Notes: a model not told the origin generated them from the letters alone. 64,000 nucleotides of DNA from JAJPGZ01 sp038229295 (GCA_038229295.1 JBBROO010000008.1:1-64000), one strand, 5' to 3'. Positions 9,535 through 18,896 are shown, counted from the first letter of the stretch. Made by a program: numbers and translations.

Positions 9535-10446
9535 TCAAAATCGAAACTTCACGTAACCGGTCACGGGAACGGTCCAGCGATCGCCCGAATCATTATTCGA
9601 CGGAGTGGCGAAGTTCGTGGGAACGAAGGTCGAGCCAAACCTGAAACCCTGGCGACTTAGGTCGCGATCGTCATCGCTCAATTTCGATTCGTAACGAATG
9701 CCGCCGTTTACGCCGACGGTCCAATGGCAGGTGACGTTGTACTCAAGTCCGAGAGTGGCCGAGCCGCTGCCGATCCAAGTCTCATCGAAAAAGGCGCCGT
9801 TAAAAACGCGTTGGTCGCGCGGGCCACCGAGGTCGCTCAGGTCAGCGAACGTCGTTATACCAATCGCGTCGACATGCGAGACGCCGCCGGCGACCGCGAG
9901 ATACGGCCGCCAATGCGCCGCGCGCGGCAGGAAATAAAACCGAAAGCCGAGTTCGCCGCCCCAAGAGTCGTAATCCTCGAACTCACTGCCAATCGGGAAA
10001 ACAAAGGTGGGCCCGCCGAAAAAACTGAAGTCGGTGACGACTGCACTTCCGCTGGTGCGATTTACCGCATCGGCATGGGCGTATTTGAAAAGGCCGAAGA
10101 TTTCCAGGTGCTCGGTCAACGCATAGCCGGCCTCACCCTGGATGCGCCAGCCCGTGTCGTAAACGTCGTCATAGCTGTGCTCCTTGATGAAGCCGTTGGT
10201 GAAAAATGCGACCGCGAACGCGTCCACCTTTTTGTTGATCGATGTGTCGCCGACATTGAAATCGGCGCCCCCGCCGATGCTGAAATACCAGCGTGGATCG
10301 CAGACCGGGGCCTGCTGCATCATTTGGACTTCTTTGTCTTTGGAGCGATCGGCCATTGGTTCCGGGCCTGCGAAAACGGCGGGAACAGTTCCAGCGGCGC
10401 TTAAAATTGCGACAAGAAAGTATTTCGAGAAGACGTTGGTCGTCAT
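9535..10446 (-). CDS. Outer-membrane beta-barrel protein
   Basis: The 303-residue protein has a signal peptide with cleavage expected after PAVFA at about residue 26. A long series of alternating hydrophobic/polar beta strands follows (for example WYFSIGGGADFNVGD, WRIQGEAGYALTEHLEIFGLF, LGFRFYFLPRAAHWRPYLAVAGG). It ends in GYVKFRF, with the terminal Phe typical of barrels recognised by the BAM complex. Strand number suggests an 8-10 stranded OmpW/OmpA-like barrel. Its cargo or ligand is unknown. A short Met/Gln segment after the signal peptide is unusual. It stands alone, 33 bp upstream of folB. Confidence 0.75.
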   Translation of the reverse strand: MTTNVFSKYFLVAILSAAGTVPAVFAGPEPMADRSKDKEVQMMQQAPVCDPRWYFSIGGGADFNVGDTSINKKVDAFAVAFFTNGFIKEHSYDDVYDTGWRIQGEAGYALTEHLEIFGLFKYAHADAVNRTSGSAVVTDFSFFGGPTFVFPIGSEFEDYDSWGGELGFRFYFLPRAAHWRPYLAVAGGVSHVDAIGITTFADLSDLGGPRDQRVFNGAFFDETWIGSGSATLGLEYNVTCHWTVGVNGGIRYESKLSDDDRDLSRQGFRFGSTFVPTNFATPSNNDSGDRWTVPVTGYVKFRF

Positions 10447-10495
10447 AGTGACGGCGACCCTAGAGAGAAACCCACCCCGTCGTCAAACCCCAAGT

Positions 10496-10855
10496 TCAAC
10501 CAATGCGGAAGCGGACATCGCGCACCGTTTTCGAGCCAAAGCGCTGTTTCAATTTTCGCAAGATGTCGATCTTGGAAACTTGCTCGAGTTCGTAATGAAG
10601 CGCCGGCTGCAGCACGCGCACATATAAAACGCCTTCGCGTAATGCGACTGGCGCTGAATGCGACGCGATGAAATCGCCGACGATTTTTCCCCACGCTTCC
10701 ATCACTTCGCTCTCGTGCAGCCGCTCTTTTAATCCGAGACGTTGCATCACTTGCGGCAACAATTCGGCCGTAGCGCGGAAGTGATCGGGCCGGATTTTTC
10801 TTTCCGGCATACCGCGCCATTCGGCGATGACGGCCGCGCGAAGAGATGGGGTCAT
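10496..10855 (-). CDS. DUF721/DciA-like protein, possible replicative helicase operator
   Basis: The 119-residue protein matches the DUF721/DciA pattern: a helix with LLPQVMQRLGL near residue 35, then the conserved block VMEAWGKIVGDFIASHSAPVALREGVLYVRV, an aromatic segment (LHYELEQVS) and a short end with VRDVRFRIG. DciA loads or assists the DnaB helicase in bacteria without DnaC/DnaI. No other loader is visible in the window, and dnaA lies about 24 kb away. The Ser-Lys-Ile-Asp run near residue 93 is encoded by a dispersed 11-mer (10563), and another copy at 10859 lies directly upstream of the start. Confidence 0.78.
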   Translation of the reverse strand: MTPSLRAAVIAEWRGMPERKIRPDHFRATAELLPQVMQRLGLKERLHESEVMEAWGKIVGDFIASHSAPVALREGVLYVRVLQPALHYELEQVSKIDILRKLKQRFGSKTVRDVRFRIG

Positions 10856-10889
10856 GCTAAGATCGACAAGTCCGAGCCGGACGGGCGTA

Positions 10890-12311
10890 TCAATATTTCC
10901 GCCGCATGTTGCTCGGCAGAATATTTAGTTCGGTGCGGTACTTGGCGACGGTGCGGCGCGCAATCGGGATTCCACGCTGACTGAGAATCTCGACGATCTC
11001 TTTGTCGCTCAGCGGCGAGTTGCCGTCCTCGTCCTTGACCAAACCGAGGATCGCTTCTTTCACGCTGGTGTTGCTCATCGATTCGCCGCTGGCGGTTTGA
11101 TAGCCGGGCGTGAAAAAATATTTCATCTCGAACACGCCCTGCGGCGTGGACATGTATTTTCCGGAGATGGCGCGGCTGACGGTCGTTTCGTGAACACCGA
11201 CTGCATCAGCGATTTGCACCATCGTCATCGGTTTCAAATGCGATGAGCCGTGATCGAAGAATTCGCGCTGCCGCGAAACGATCTGGTGCGCGATGTTGGA
11301 AATAGTTTGCTGCCGTTGATGAATGGATTTGATCAGAAATTTTCCACTGCGGATTTTATCGCGGATGTAATCCTTTACTTCGCTGCCGTTGCCGTCCTGC
11401 GACATGATGTCTTTATAAGTGTTGCTGATGCGCAAGTGCGGGATTTGTTCGCCATTGAGAATGACCTGGTAATCGCCATTCACTTTTTCGACGGTGACAT
11501 CGGGCAACACGTAATTCTGGGGAGCTTGCGCGAAAATCGCCCCCGGGCGCGGATCGAGCTGGGCAATGTTGTTAGCGCACTTCTGCACCTGCTCGACGCT
11601 GATGCCCATGCGGCGCGCCACTTCCGGGAAACGACGCTTTCCGAGGTCCGGCATGTGATCGGCAATAATTTTGTACTCGAGACTGCTGCCTTTGCCTTCG
11701 CGCTTTAATTGAATGAGCAAACACTCGCGCAAATCACGCGCGCCGACGCCGGGCGGATAAAAGCTCTGAATGAGCGTGAGCATGTTTTCGAAATCTTCCT
11801 GCGCGATGCCGGTGTTCAGCGCCATCTCTTCCGGCGTGGTCTGCAGAAAACCGTTATCGTCGATGTTGCCGATGATCAGCTCCGACGTCTTGCGATCATC
11901 ACCACTCAGCACCGTCTGATTGAGTTGCCCCATCAAATGCTGCTGCAAGGTTTCCTGCGTCGCGATGGAATCGAAAAAGAATTGCCGCTTGTCTTCCTGT
12001 TCCTGCGAGCGGCCGCTGTAGCTGCTCGATTGCGCCATGTAATCGCGCCATTCTTCGTCAAGCTTGGCCAGCTGATCGAACTCCGCCTTGAACTCGTCAT
12101 CGCTCGAAGTCGACTTCGTTTCCTTTTTTTCTTCGGCCGGCGGTTCGTTAGCCAGTTCCTCCAGGACCGGATTGGTTTCCATTTCCTGCTGCACAAGATT
12201 GCGCAATTCGAGCAGCGGCGCCTGCAGGATCAACAAGCTTTGTTGCAACTGCGGGGCGAGGACCTGCTGCAGGGAAAGATTTTGCGATTGGTGCATTCCT
12301 TGCCCGGCCAT
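10890..12311 (-). CDS. rpoN: RNA polymerase sigma-54 factor
   Basis: The protein has the N-terminal activator-interaction region SLQQVLAPQLQQSLLILQAPLLELRNLVQQEL-type repeats, an acidic region II, the core-binding domain, an HTH (VGVHETTVSRAISGKY) and the C-terminal RpoN box RRTVAKYR that contacts the -24 element. I place the start at ATG 12311. A GTG at 12335 would add eight residues not needed by the family. Sigma-54 needs an AAA+ activator, and one is encoded nearby at 15295. The gene contains no copy of the dispersed 11-mer, which is noteworthy in this window. Confidence 0.94.
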   Translation of the reverse strand: MAGQGMHQSQNLSLQQVLAPQLQQSLLILQAPLLELRNLVQQEMETNPVLEELANEPPAEEKKETKSTSSDDEFKAEFDQLAKLDEEWRDYMAQSSSYSGRSQEQEDKRQFFFDSIATQETLQQHLMGQLNQTVLSGDDRKTSELIIGNIDDNGFLQTTPEEMALNTGIAQEDFENMLTLIQSFYPPGVGARDLRECLLIQLKREGKGSSLEYKIIADHMPDLGKRRFPEVARRMGISVEQVQKCANNIAQLDPRPGAIFAQAPQNYVLPDVTVEKVNGDYQVILNGEQIPHLRISNTYKDIMSQDGNGSEVKDYIRDKIRSGKFLIKSIHQRQQTISNIAHQIVSRQREFFDHGSSHLKPMTMVQIADAVGVHETTVSRAISGKYMSTPQGVFEMKYFFTPGYQTASGESMSNTSVKEAILGLVKDEDGNSPLSDKEIVEILSQRGIPIARRTVAKYRTELNILPSNMRRKY

Positions 12312-12424
12312 AACGGAGTTTACCGATGGCGGCACGGACAGGCAAGCAGTTTGCAGGCCGAGCCCTCGTGCAAGATCGACATCTGGCCGCGGAACATGAC
12401 TTGCTACCTCTTTCTCATCATTCG

Positions 12425-12658
12425 ATGAAGCGACATCTCTTCACCGCTATTTCCGCGATTGTCCTGTTCAGCACACTGCCACTGTCAGCGCAGGCGCCCG
12501 ACGCAAATGAGCAGCAACAACTCATTACCCTGGCGAAAGAGATCCAGGCGCAACAAGCGCAAATGAGCGACAACCAAACCAAAATTGAAGCCAAGCTGAC
12601 CGAGCTGGCCGAAACAATTCGGGTCGCCCGCCTGTTCGCCGGCAAAGGTGGAAAATGA
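12425..12658 (+). CDS. Small secreted coiled-coil protein, first of a pair
   Basis: The 77-residue protein has a signal peptide with likely cleavage after PLSAQA at about residue 23. It then has a Gln-rich amphipathic helix (EQQQLITLAKEIQAQQAQMSDNQ) with coiled-coil character to the end. I recognise no family. Its TGA stop overlaps the ATG of the next gene (ATGA), and that gene has the same architecture, so they form a translationally coupled pair. An upstream in-frame extension to 12326 passes through a dispersed 11-mer and rpoN leader sequence and has no start support. Function is unknown. A periplasmic structural or regulatory role is possible. Confidence 0.6.
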   Translation: MKRHLFTAISAIVLFSTLPLSAQAPDANEQQQLITLAKEIQAQQAQMSDNQTKIEAKLTELAETIRVARLFAGKGGK

Positions 12659-12966
12659 TTCGCGCTCACAAACTTGTTAGTCTGCTCGGCGCGTGTGGAT
12701 GTCTGCTCGCTCACTCTGTGCGCGCGCAGACGCCGACTCCACCAGTGATCGTCGTCCAGGCTGCTAATTCCAGCGCGGTAGTGCCACCGCCGGCGGCGCC
12801 AGCACCAGAGGCCGCTTCGATTCGCGCAGCGATGAAAACGCTCCAGGAAGTCAAAGCGGCCAATGATGAGATGTTGAAAAAGCAGGACGCGGCTTTGCAG
12901 CAACTCGAAGAGATGCACAAAGCGGCGGACCAACTCAGAATCTTCGCCCACCGCAGCGGCGGCTAA
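12655..12966 (+). CDS. Small secreted coiled-coil protein, second of a pair
   Basis: The 103-residue protein has a signal peptide ending near HSVRAQ at about residue 24. A Pro/Ala-rich linker (about 25-55) leads to a helical coiled-coil segment (MKTLQEVKAANDEMLKKQDAALQQLEEM). It overlaps the previous gene by four bases and repeats its plan of export signal plus helix. No family is recognised. The TAA stop is fused to a dispersed 11-mer (12965), so stop codon and element share bases. It converges on the 13000-15213 gene. Confidence 0.6.
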   Translation: MIRAHKLVSLLGACGCLLAHSVRAQTPTPPVIVVQAANSSAVVPPPAAPAPEAASIRAAMKTLQEVKAANDEMLKKQDAALQQLEEMHKAADQLRIFAHRSGG

Positions 12967-12999
12967 GATCGACATCTTCATCACGCCTGCCCGCGTGAA

Positions 13000-15213
13000 T
13001 TATGGGCGACCGGTTTTGAGAAATCCCCACCGGCGCAACAAAAAGTATTCGTTGTAGGGATGATCGTCGGTCATGCGGATTGTCGGATCCGAATTAAGGG
13101 CAGAGGCAATCGCGATCTCGTGCGACAAAACCGGTTCCAGATAAGCCTCTACGTTTCGATCAGGACTCCATTCCAAAAGATCTTCGCGCGCGCGCGTGGG
13201 AATGATCGCCGCCATCTGTTCGGCGGTAAGAGGCGGGATCGGTTCCATCGAAGCGGACATGTGGATGCCGAACCCGATGTGCGAAGGATAGCAACGCGCG
13301 TACGGAAAAGAATTATGGAGAGCGCCGAGAACCGCTTGAGCGGAAATCGGATCGGATTCGGGCAACCAAGCTTGGACGATTCCATTCGGTTGCAAACGTT
13401 GCTTGGCCAGCGCGTAAAATTCTTCTGAGTAAAGCAAACTCGATCCCGCCGCTTCCACCGGCGGTGGTGGGTCAATCACAATCACGTCGAATTTTTCACG
13501 AGTTCGTTTCAGATAACGCCGGCCGTCATCGATGATGATGCGTCCCTTGGGATTCGCGCGAACCGTGGCCGCATCGGCGTGATAAAAACCAAATGCGTCT
13601 TTTACGCTCGGCACTAATTCCACCGCCGTTGTTTCCACATCCCAGCTCAAGGCCGAGCGAAACGTCGTGCCCATCCCGAAGCAAATGATGAGAACGGATT
13701 GCGGTTTGCCGTGGTGAAGTGCCAAAGGCAGATGCGCCATGAATTTCGTTAGGGGCACCAGCGCCGTCATGCCGACGCCATTGACCAGAAGTTGTTTGTC
13801 GAAACCTTCCGCGGTCGATATCACCGATGCGGCATAGTCACGCCTGACTTCGGTGTTGGGATAATCGGCCGCGAGCAATTTAGCGAAGTCGGCCGCACCG
13901 AAGAGAGACCAGAGCAATGCGATCGCGGCAATCGATGTCGTCGTCCATCGCCACAACACCGGCAGCGACTTCATCGTGAACAAACAAATTCCGAGAAAGG
14001 GAATCGCGAGAACAATGAGTCCGTAGCGTTCCCCCATCCACGGCAACAAAACATACGACGCGAAGAGCGGTCCCAGAATACACCCGAGCACATTGACCGC
14101 GTAAGCTTTGCCCGCTTCGTCCGGATGGCCGCGCGCCTCTTCGTCGATCAAGCTCGGAGTCAGATACCCCAGAACCGCGCACAATGGACAGATGCTGGCC
14201 AGAACAATGATGGCGTCGAGATAACGTGATGAAGTTTCCAGGTTCGGCAGAAGCCGCAGATCGTTCAGAATAATCGGGAGAAACGCCGCGACCGCGAGAA
14301 TGGAAACCAATTGCGCAAGCGAGCGCACCGCATTCGCGCGCAGATCCCGTCGATACAGCAACGACCCCACGAAGGTGGCGCCCAGGTATGCAAACACAAT
14401 TATGGCGAAGGAATACACCTGCGTCTTGAGCACGGTCGTGAATGAACGTGCCCAAATCACTTCCATGCCGATCGAGATAAAACCGGTCGCGAACAAGATC
14501 GACATGATCAATCTTCGGCGCGGCGGCGCCGGCAGCGGTTCGGCGCGCTTCGTCGCCGTGGTCACCGTTTTGCGTTCAATCGATTCCTGTTTCGAAGCGA
14601 AAAATCCGCTTACTCCCGCAATCACGAAATTCCCGATCGCTGCGATCCAAAGTGTTTTTCTGAATCCGAAGAGTTCGACCAGCGCGAACGCCGTCAGCAA
14701 GGTGCCCGTCATCGCGCCCAGAACATTCGCCACGTAAAGAAAACTGAAACTTCCTGCACTGCGCTCATCCTTCTCGCGCACGAACGCCATCATAAAAGGA
14801 AACGTCGCTCCCATGCAGAGGCACCAGGGCAAAATCGAAATCGCGAGCACGATCGCGGACCACGACAGATAAGAAATGGAGTCCATCTCGCCGGTCGCCA
14901 ACAACAGCCGCTCTCCCACCGCGAACAATCTCGGAACGGCAAACGCGCTCACCCCGATCATCAATTCGGCCAGAGCGTAAAATAAAATCGCAGATCGACC
15001 CGTTTTCCGAATGAGCGAATCAATCCAACGTCCGCCCGCCCACGAACCGATGGAAAGCCCGAGCATAAACATCGAAATGACGACCGAAAGCACGGGCGAA
15101 ATAATTCCGAAAGACGCAAACGCCATTCGCGTCCAGACCACCTGGTAAACCAGGCTGGAAAACCCCGACAAAAAGAAAAGGCCGAACAAGATCCGGCGCA
15201 TGGCAGAATTCAT
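13000..15213 (-). CDS. Fused membrane transporter-like / spermidine synthase-like protein
   Basis: The roughly 737-residue protein joins two parts. The N-terminal about 430 residues form 12-14 hydrophobic segments of MFS-like character beginning with RRILFGLFFLSGFSSLVYQVVW. The C-terminal part is a SAM-type methyltransferase/aminopropyltransferase fold with VLIICFGMGTTFRSAL as the nucleotide-binding loop, DGRRYLKRTREKFDVIVIDPPPP and LYSEEFY. This is the known fused MFS/spermidine synthase family. Whether it makes polyamines is uncertain, since the family is poorly characterised. I place the start at ATG 15213. The upstream start at 15249 is created by a dispersed 11-mer. Confidence 0.82.
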   Translation of the reverse strand: MNSAMRRILFGLFFLSGFSSLVYQVVWTRMAFASFGIISPVLSVVISMFMLGLSIGSWAGGRWIDSLIRKTGRSAILFYALAELMIGVSAFAVPRLFAVGERLLLATGEMDSISYLSWSAIVLAISILPWCLCMGATFPFMMAFVREKDERSAGSFSFLYVANVLGAMTGTLLTAFALVELFGFRKTLWIAAIGNFVIAGVSGFFASKQESIERKTVTTATKRAEPLPAPPRRRLIMSILFATGFISIGMEVIWARSFTTVLKTQVYSFAIIVFAYLGATFVGSLLYRRDLRANAVRSLAQLVSILAVAAFLPIILNDLRLLPNLETSSRYLDAIIVLASICPLCAVLGYLTPSLIDEEARGHPDEAGKAYAVNVLGCILGPLFASYVLLPWMGERYGLIVLAIPFLGICLFTMKSLPVLWRWTTTSIAAIALLWSLFGAADFAKLLAADYPNTEVRRDYAASVISTAEGFDKQLLVNGVGMTALVPLTKFMAHLPLALHHGKPQSVLIICFGMGTTFRSALSWDVETTAVELVPSVKDAFGFYHADAATVRANPKGRIIIDDGRRYLKRTREKFDVIVIDPPPPVEAAGSSLLYSEEFYALAKQRLQPNGIVQAWLPESDPISAQAVLGALHNSFPYARCYPSHIGFGIHMSASMEPIPPLTAEQMAAIIPTRAREDLLEWSPDRNVEAYLEPVLSHEIAIASALNSDPTIRMTDDHPYNEYFLLRRWGFLKTGRP

Positions 15214-15238
15214 TTCCAGAAAGCGCGCGCGTCCACGC

Positions 15239-15265
15239 AAGATCGACAATCGGCAAGATCGACAA
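15239..15265. repeat. Tandem pair of the dispersed 11-mer, 16 bp apart
   Basis: Two plus-strand copies start at 15239 and 15255 in the 81 bp spacer between the fused transporter/synthase gene and the sigma-54 response regulator gene. The units have the same outer sequence (AAGATCGACAATC plus GGC/ACA), so the period is a true 16 bp repeat. Confidence 0.95.
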
Positions 15266-15294
15266 TCACATCCGGACGATTCATCCGGTTGCGC

Positions 15295-16665
15295 CTACTT
15301 CTTATTCTTCGGCTCCACCTTGCGATAGAGCGTGGCCATGCTGACGCCGAGCATGCTCGCCGCTTTTTCGCGCGAGCCGCCGCAATGCGCCAGCGTCGCC
15401 TCGATATAACCGCGCTCCTGTTGCTGGATGAATTCATCCAGACTTTGTCCCACCGGCATGGCCGCGATCGCTTCGTCGCTCTTTTCACCCTTGGCGTGAC
15501 TGACGATGTGCGGCGGAAGATCGCTCGAATGAATTAAGTCTTCTTCACACAAAGCGCACGCGCGCTCGATCGCATTTTCCAATTCGCGCACATTCCCGGG
15601 ATAATCGTAGTGACACAAAATATCGACCGCGTCCGAATCGATCTTCTTCGGCTCACCGCCGGTCGCGCTCGCCTGCTTTTGCAGAAAATGATTCACCAGC
15701 AGCGGCACATCTTCCAAACGCTCCCGCAATGCCGGAAGCTCAATCGGGATAACGGCCAGCCGATAGTAAAGATCTTCGCGAAAAGTTCCGTCCTTTAATT
15801 TCGGCTGCAATTCTTCATTGGTCGCGCCGACCACACGCACATTCACCGGCGAACTTTTGTTGTCGCCCACACGCCGCACTTCGCGCTCCTGCAAAACTCG
15901 CAGCAACTTCGTTTGCAACGACGGCGCCATCGAATTCACTTCATCGAGAAAAATCGTCCCGAGGTTCGCTTCTTCGAACAATCCGCGTTTGTCCGCCACC
16001 GCACCGGTGAACGATCCCTTTTTGTGTCCGAATAATTCCGACTCCAGCAAATTTTCCGGCAGCGCGCTGCAATTGATCGCCACAAACGGGTGATGCTGGC
16101 GATTGCTATTAAAATGCAGACCGCGCGCGACCAATTCCTTTCCCGTCCCGCTCTCACCCATGATCAGCACCGTGCTATCCGTGTCCGCGACCTTGTTAAT
16201 TAAATTGTAAACGCTCTGCATCTTTCGGCTCGTGCCGATGATGTTCTCGAACCGATAACGATTCTTCAGCTCCTTGCGCAGATATGTGTTCTCGCGCACC
16301 GCCGCCTGGTGATCGAGCGCCCGCTGCAACGTCAGCTGCAGCTCGTCGATCTTGAACGGCTTCGGCACGTAGCCGTACGCGCCCATCTTCATCGCTTCGA
16401 TCGCCGTATCGACCGACGCGAACGCCGTAATCAAAATCACATGCGTGTTGCGATGATGCTCGCGCACATGCCGCAAGACATCGAACCCGCTCATCGTCTC
16501 CATTTTAATATCGGTGATCACCACCTGCGGTTGAATCGCGTCGAGTTGCTCGACCGCTTTCGTCGCGGAATTAAATGGAAAAGCCTGATGACCCTTCTCG
16601 CGACAGAGCGTCACGATCACTTCCACCATGGCCGGTTCGTCGTCGATGATGATGATCTTCGCCAT
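15295..16665 (-). CDS. NtrC-family sigma-54-dependent response regulator
   Basis: The 456-residue regulator contains three domains. A receiver domain at residues 1-120 has the acidic pocket DDEP and phospho-acceptor Asp in VVITDIKME. An AAA+ domain at about 140-375 has Walker A GESGTGKE, the sigma-54-contact loop as GSFTGA rather than GAFTGA, and Walker B-like GTIFLDEVNS. A C-terminal Fis-type HTH is at about 410-456 (REKAASMLGVSMATLYRKV). It activates sigma-54 promoters after phosphorylation by a histidine kinase not found in the window. The Ala-to-Ser change in the GAFTGA loop is tolerated in some activators. rpoN lies 3 kb downstream. Confidence 0.93.
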   Translation of the reverse strand: MAKIIIIDDEPAMVEVIVTLCREKGHQAFPFNSATKAVEQLDAIQPQVVITDIKMETMSGFDVLRHVREHHRNTHVILITAFASVDTAIEAMKMGAYGYVPKPFKIDELQLTLQRALDHQAAVRENTYLRKELKNRYRFENIIGTSRKMQSVYNLINKVADTDSTVLIMGESGTGKELVARGLHFNSNRQHHPFVAINCSALPENLLESELFGHKKGSFTGAVADKRGLFEEANLGTIFLDEVNSMAPSLQTKLLRVLQEREVRRVGDNKSSPVNVRVVGATNEELQPKLKDGTFREDLYYRLAVIPIELPALRERLEDVPLLVNHFLQKQASATGGEPKKIDSDAVDILCHYDYPGNVRELENAIERACALCEEDLIHSSDLPPHIVSHAKGEKSDEAIAAMPVGQSLDEFIQQQERGYIEATLAHCGGSREKAASMLGVSMATLYRKVEPKNKK

Positions 16666-16686
16666 AATCTCAGCGCGGAGAATATT

Positions 16687-17829
16687 TCAGGTTTGAGAAA
16701 AAGAAAGCGGAAATGAGAATTGTGGAAAACCGGCAAAACCCACGATCTCTTCGAAAACGTCACCGCCATTACTGGGAATCGCGATAAGATCGACAGGTGC
16801 ATCTCGGGAAATCTTTCCCAGAAAATTTTCCTGGCCGAGCGCGCGCGCCGGGTTCGTCGTCACCATTCTGAGAATATCTTCCGGCGAAACATCGGGAAAT
16901 TCTTTCTGAAACGCGCGCATCTCCGCAAACAAACTCAAATCGTCATTACTCGCCAGACTGTCGGTGCCCAGACAAATGTTGAATCCGAGCTCGCGCAATC
17001 GCGCAAACTGAAAGGGCGAATGTCCGAAGTATTCGTGGCTGCGCGGGCAATGCACCACGTGAAATTTCGATGTCGATCTTGCCAGCAACTCGAAATCATC
17101 CGCCGTCAGTTCATTCAAATGCGCAAGAATCCACTCTCGCGATCGTTTGCCGAATTTCTGCACCGGCGTTACGCCACCGCAATCACTCATGTCCCGCCCG
17201 ATCTCCTTCATGAAATCGAAAAGCGGACCGGATGCATCGCGAAACATCGACATCTCCTCGCGCGATTCCGCCAGATGAGTCGTGAGCAATCGTCCCGTCT
17301 CTTCACAACGCCCGTACAAATTTGCCGACGCCGTGAACAACGCATGCGGCGCCAACCCGGAAGTCAGCGCAAGATCGACATCGACATTTGCGCGCACGTC
17401 GATGAGTTCCGCAAACCAAAATGTGCGCATCTGCTCCTCGATTTGCGGAATCAATTCCGGAAACGCCGTCAGGTTCGCCACCGATGTTGTCCCAAATCTT
17501 TTCGCTTCCGCAAATCCGTGGTTGAGCGACGCGACATAATCTTCCGGCGCCAGCTCCGCTTTCGCGGCATTGATCGCGCGAATCCAATCCGTAAACGAAT
17601 TCTGCCGCGGAATCTTCCCGCGCAAACAAGTGTAGTCGAGATGACAATGCGCGTTAATCAATCCCGGCAGCAGCGTCTGCTCGCCAAGATCGACAACAGC
17701 ATTTGCGTGGCGCGCTTTGATCTCGTCGAATGTTCCAACATCGACAATGCGGTCGTTCTCGATCGCGACCGCGCCGTTGTCGATCGGCGGCCCGTCCATC
17801 GTCACGACGACGCGCGCGCGCAGATTCAT
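16687..17829 (-). CDS. Chlorohydrolase-type metal-dependent amidohydrolase
   Basis: The 380-residue protein starts at an ATG overlapping the stop of the upstream gene (ATGA at 17826-17829). It has the metal site NAHCHLDYTCLRG near residue 60, the HLAESREE block near 200, VHCPRSHEYFG near 270 and GTDSLASNDDLSLFAEM near 295. These are the subtype-III amidohydrolase marks of aminohydrolases such as guanine, S-adenosylhomocysteine and aminodeoxyfutalosine deaminases. The GTDSLASN block is often seen in aminodeoxyfutalosine deaminase (futalosine menaquinone route), but no other mqn gene is present, so the substrate remains open. Confidence 0.82.
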   Translation of the reverse strand: MNLRARVVVTMDGPPIDNGAVAIENDRIVDVGTFDEIKARHANAVVDLGEQTLLPGLINAHCHLDYTCLRGKIPRQNSFTDWIRAINAAKAELAPEDYVASLNHGFAEAKRFGTTSVANLTAFPELIPQIEEQMRTFWFAELIDVRANVDVDLALTSGLAPHALFTASANLYGRCEETGRLLTTHLAESREEMSMFRDASGPLFDFMKEIGRDMSDCGGVTPVQKFGKRSREWILAHLNELTADDFELLARSTSKFHVVHCPRSHEYFGHSPFQFARLRELGFNICLGTDSLASNDDLSLFAEMRAFQKEFPDVSPEDILRMVTTNPARALGQENFLGKISRDAPVDLIAIPSNGGDVFEEIVGFAGFPQFSFPLSFSQT

Positions 17830-18437
17830 TCCGCTTTGACTGCTTTGCGACATTCGTTCACGAGCAAGTTGCACGCTTCCTGACAAAGTAACGGAATCGC
17901 TCCGTCCAGTTCCGCCGCATATTTTTCCGCTGGCAACTTTGTCGAAGGGATCGTTCCGCTCGCATCGCGTCGCCACAAAATTTTGCGCAAGCAGCCGCCG
18001 TCGCTGCGACAGAAATTTCCAACCACCTCGTCGATCTCGTCATCGGAAATCTTGGCCGCGATACGATACATGCCCGATTGTCGATCTAATGTTGCGCGCA
18101 GTGGCGTGGTCGTTAGGCGACTTTCGCGCCACGCCGCCAAGATCGACAATCGCCCCGGATAAAAATAATCCAGAGCACGCCCCAGCGCGGCAAGATCGAC
18201 AACTTCCATTCGCCAACCGTGCCGCAGATTCGGCGCGGTCTTGAGCGGGCGATAATTTCCAGCGTCATCGAATTTGCTGAGTGGAATCGCATTCTCGACC
18301 TCGCGAAAAACTTTCAGATCATCTCGCGTTTCATCATCTCGATGGAAAAGCGCGAACCCGGCGCCAGACATTTCGCGAATGGCAATCTGCCCAATCGCCC
18401 GACAATCTTTTAGCGTCTCCTCGATGGCACCGAGCAT
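17826..18437 (-). CDS. DR2241-like Fe-S protein associated with CbiX
   Basis: The 203-residue protein ends with a cysteine-bearing region: CRSDGGC near residue 142 and CQEAC near 187, a plausible four-cysteine iron-sulfur site. This C-terminal region and the neighbouring CbiX gene recall the DR2241 protein of Deinococcus, in which a CbiX domain and a 4Fe-4S domain are fused. Here they would be separate genes. The assignment comes from pattern and context only. The N-terminal part carries no motif that I know. It overlaps the amidohydrolase start by four bases and abuts the GAF-protein stop. Copies of the dispersed 11-mer at 18139 and 18192 and a variant at 18078 make this gene unusually rich in the element. 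Confidence 0.5.
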   Translation of the reverse strand: MLGAIEETLKDCRAIGQIAIREMSGAGFALFHRDDETRDDLKVFREVENAIPLSKFDDAGNYRPLKTAPNLRHGWRMEVVDLAALGRALDYFYPGRLSILAAWRESRLTTTPLRATLDRQSGMYRIAAKISDDEIDEVVGNFCRSDGGCLRKILWRRDASGTIPSTKLPAEKYAAELDGAIPLLCQEACNLLVNECRKAVKAE

Positions 18438-18896
18438 CTAGCTCAAGCAGTGCGCGATGAGTCCGGCCGCGCGCTCGAGGAATTGTCGATCTTCGTCGCC
18501 GAACGCGTTTAATTTTTCGCTCTCGGCATCCAGCATTCCGACGACGCGCTTATCTTCGCTGATCATTGGAATGATAATTTCCGAACGCGTGGCGTGAAAC
18601 GCCGGCAGATAACGCGAATCTTTGCGCACATCGCCCACCACGATCGGTTTGCGCGATTCCAGCGCCGCGCTGCAAAGCCCCTGCGTGATCGGAAATTTTG
18701 GATAGGCCGGCGGTTCGTCACCGGTGCCGGCGAGGACGACGAAATCTTTCTTGGTCACTTTATAGATGCCGACCCATTCGTAATCGCGCACCGCTCGAAT
18801 TCGTTCCGCGATTTCTTTCATCCCCTTTTTTTCGCATCCATTCGCGAGCACGAAACCACCGAGCTCTTGCAGTTGCTTGATCGTCGCCGGTTTCAT
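18438..18896 (-). CDS. GAF-domain protein
   Basis: The roughly 152-residue protein is a single GAF domain: EWVGIYKV strand, PPAYPKFPITQGLCSAALESRKPIVVGDVRKD, SEIIIPMISEDKRVVGMLDAES and a C-terminal helix. The arrangement resembles free methionine-R-sulfoxide reductases. However, only one of their active-site cysteines (GLCSAA) seems to be present, so enzyme activity is doubtful and a ligand-sensing role is possible. The start at ATG 18896 is preferred over an upstream TTG at 18908. It is immediately upstream of the DR2241-like gene with no gap. A dispersed 11-mer at 18483 is near the C-terminus. Confidence 0.75.
   Translation of the reverse strand: MKPATIKQLQELGGFVLANGCEKKGMKEIAERIRAVRDYEWVGIYKVTKKDFVVLAGTGDEPPAYPKFPITQGLCSAALESRKPIVVGDVRKDSRYLPAFHATRSEIIIPMISEDKRVVGMLDAESEKLNAFGDEDRQFLERAAGLIAHCLS

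Noticed and set aside
11709..12428. Plus-strand frame of 239 codons opposite rpoN
   Set aside because: Shadow; rpoN has the RpoN box and all regions on the other strand.
15211..15249. ATG/MSIL start of the fused transporter/synthase at 15249
   Set aside because: It is created by a dispersed 11-mer and adds MSILRGRARFLE, without family support; ATG 15213 begins at the first membrane helix.
16720..17883. Long plus-strand open frame opposite the amidohydrolase
   Set aside because: Shadow frame; the minus-strand protein has clear amidohydrolase motifs.
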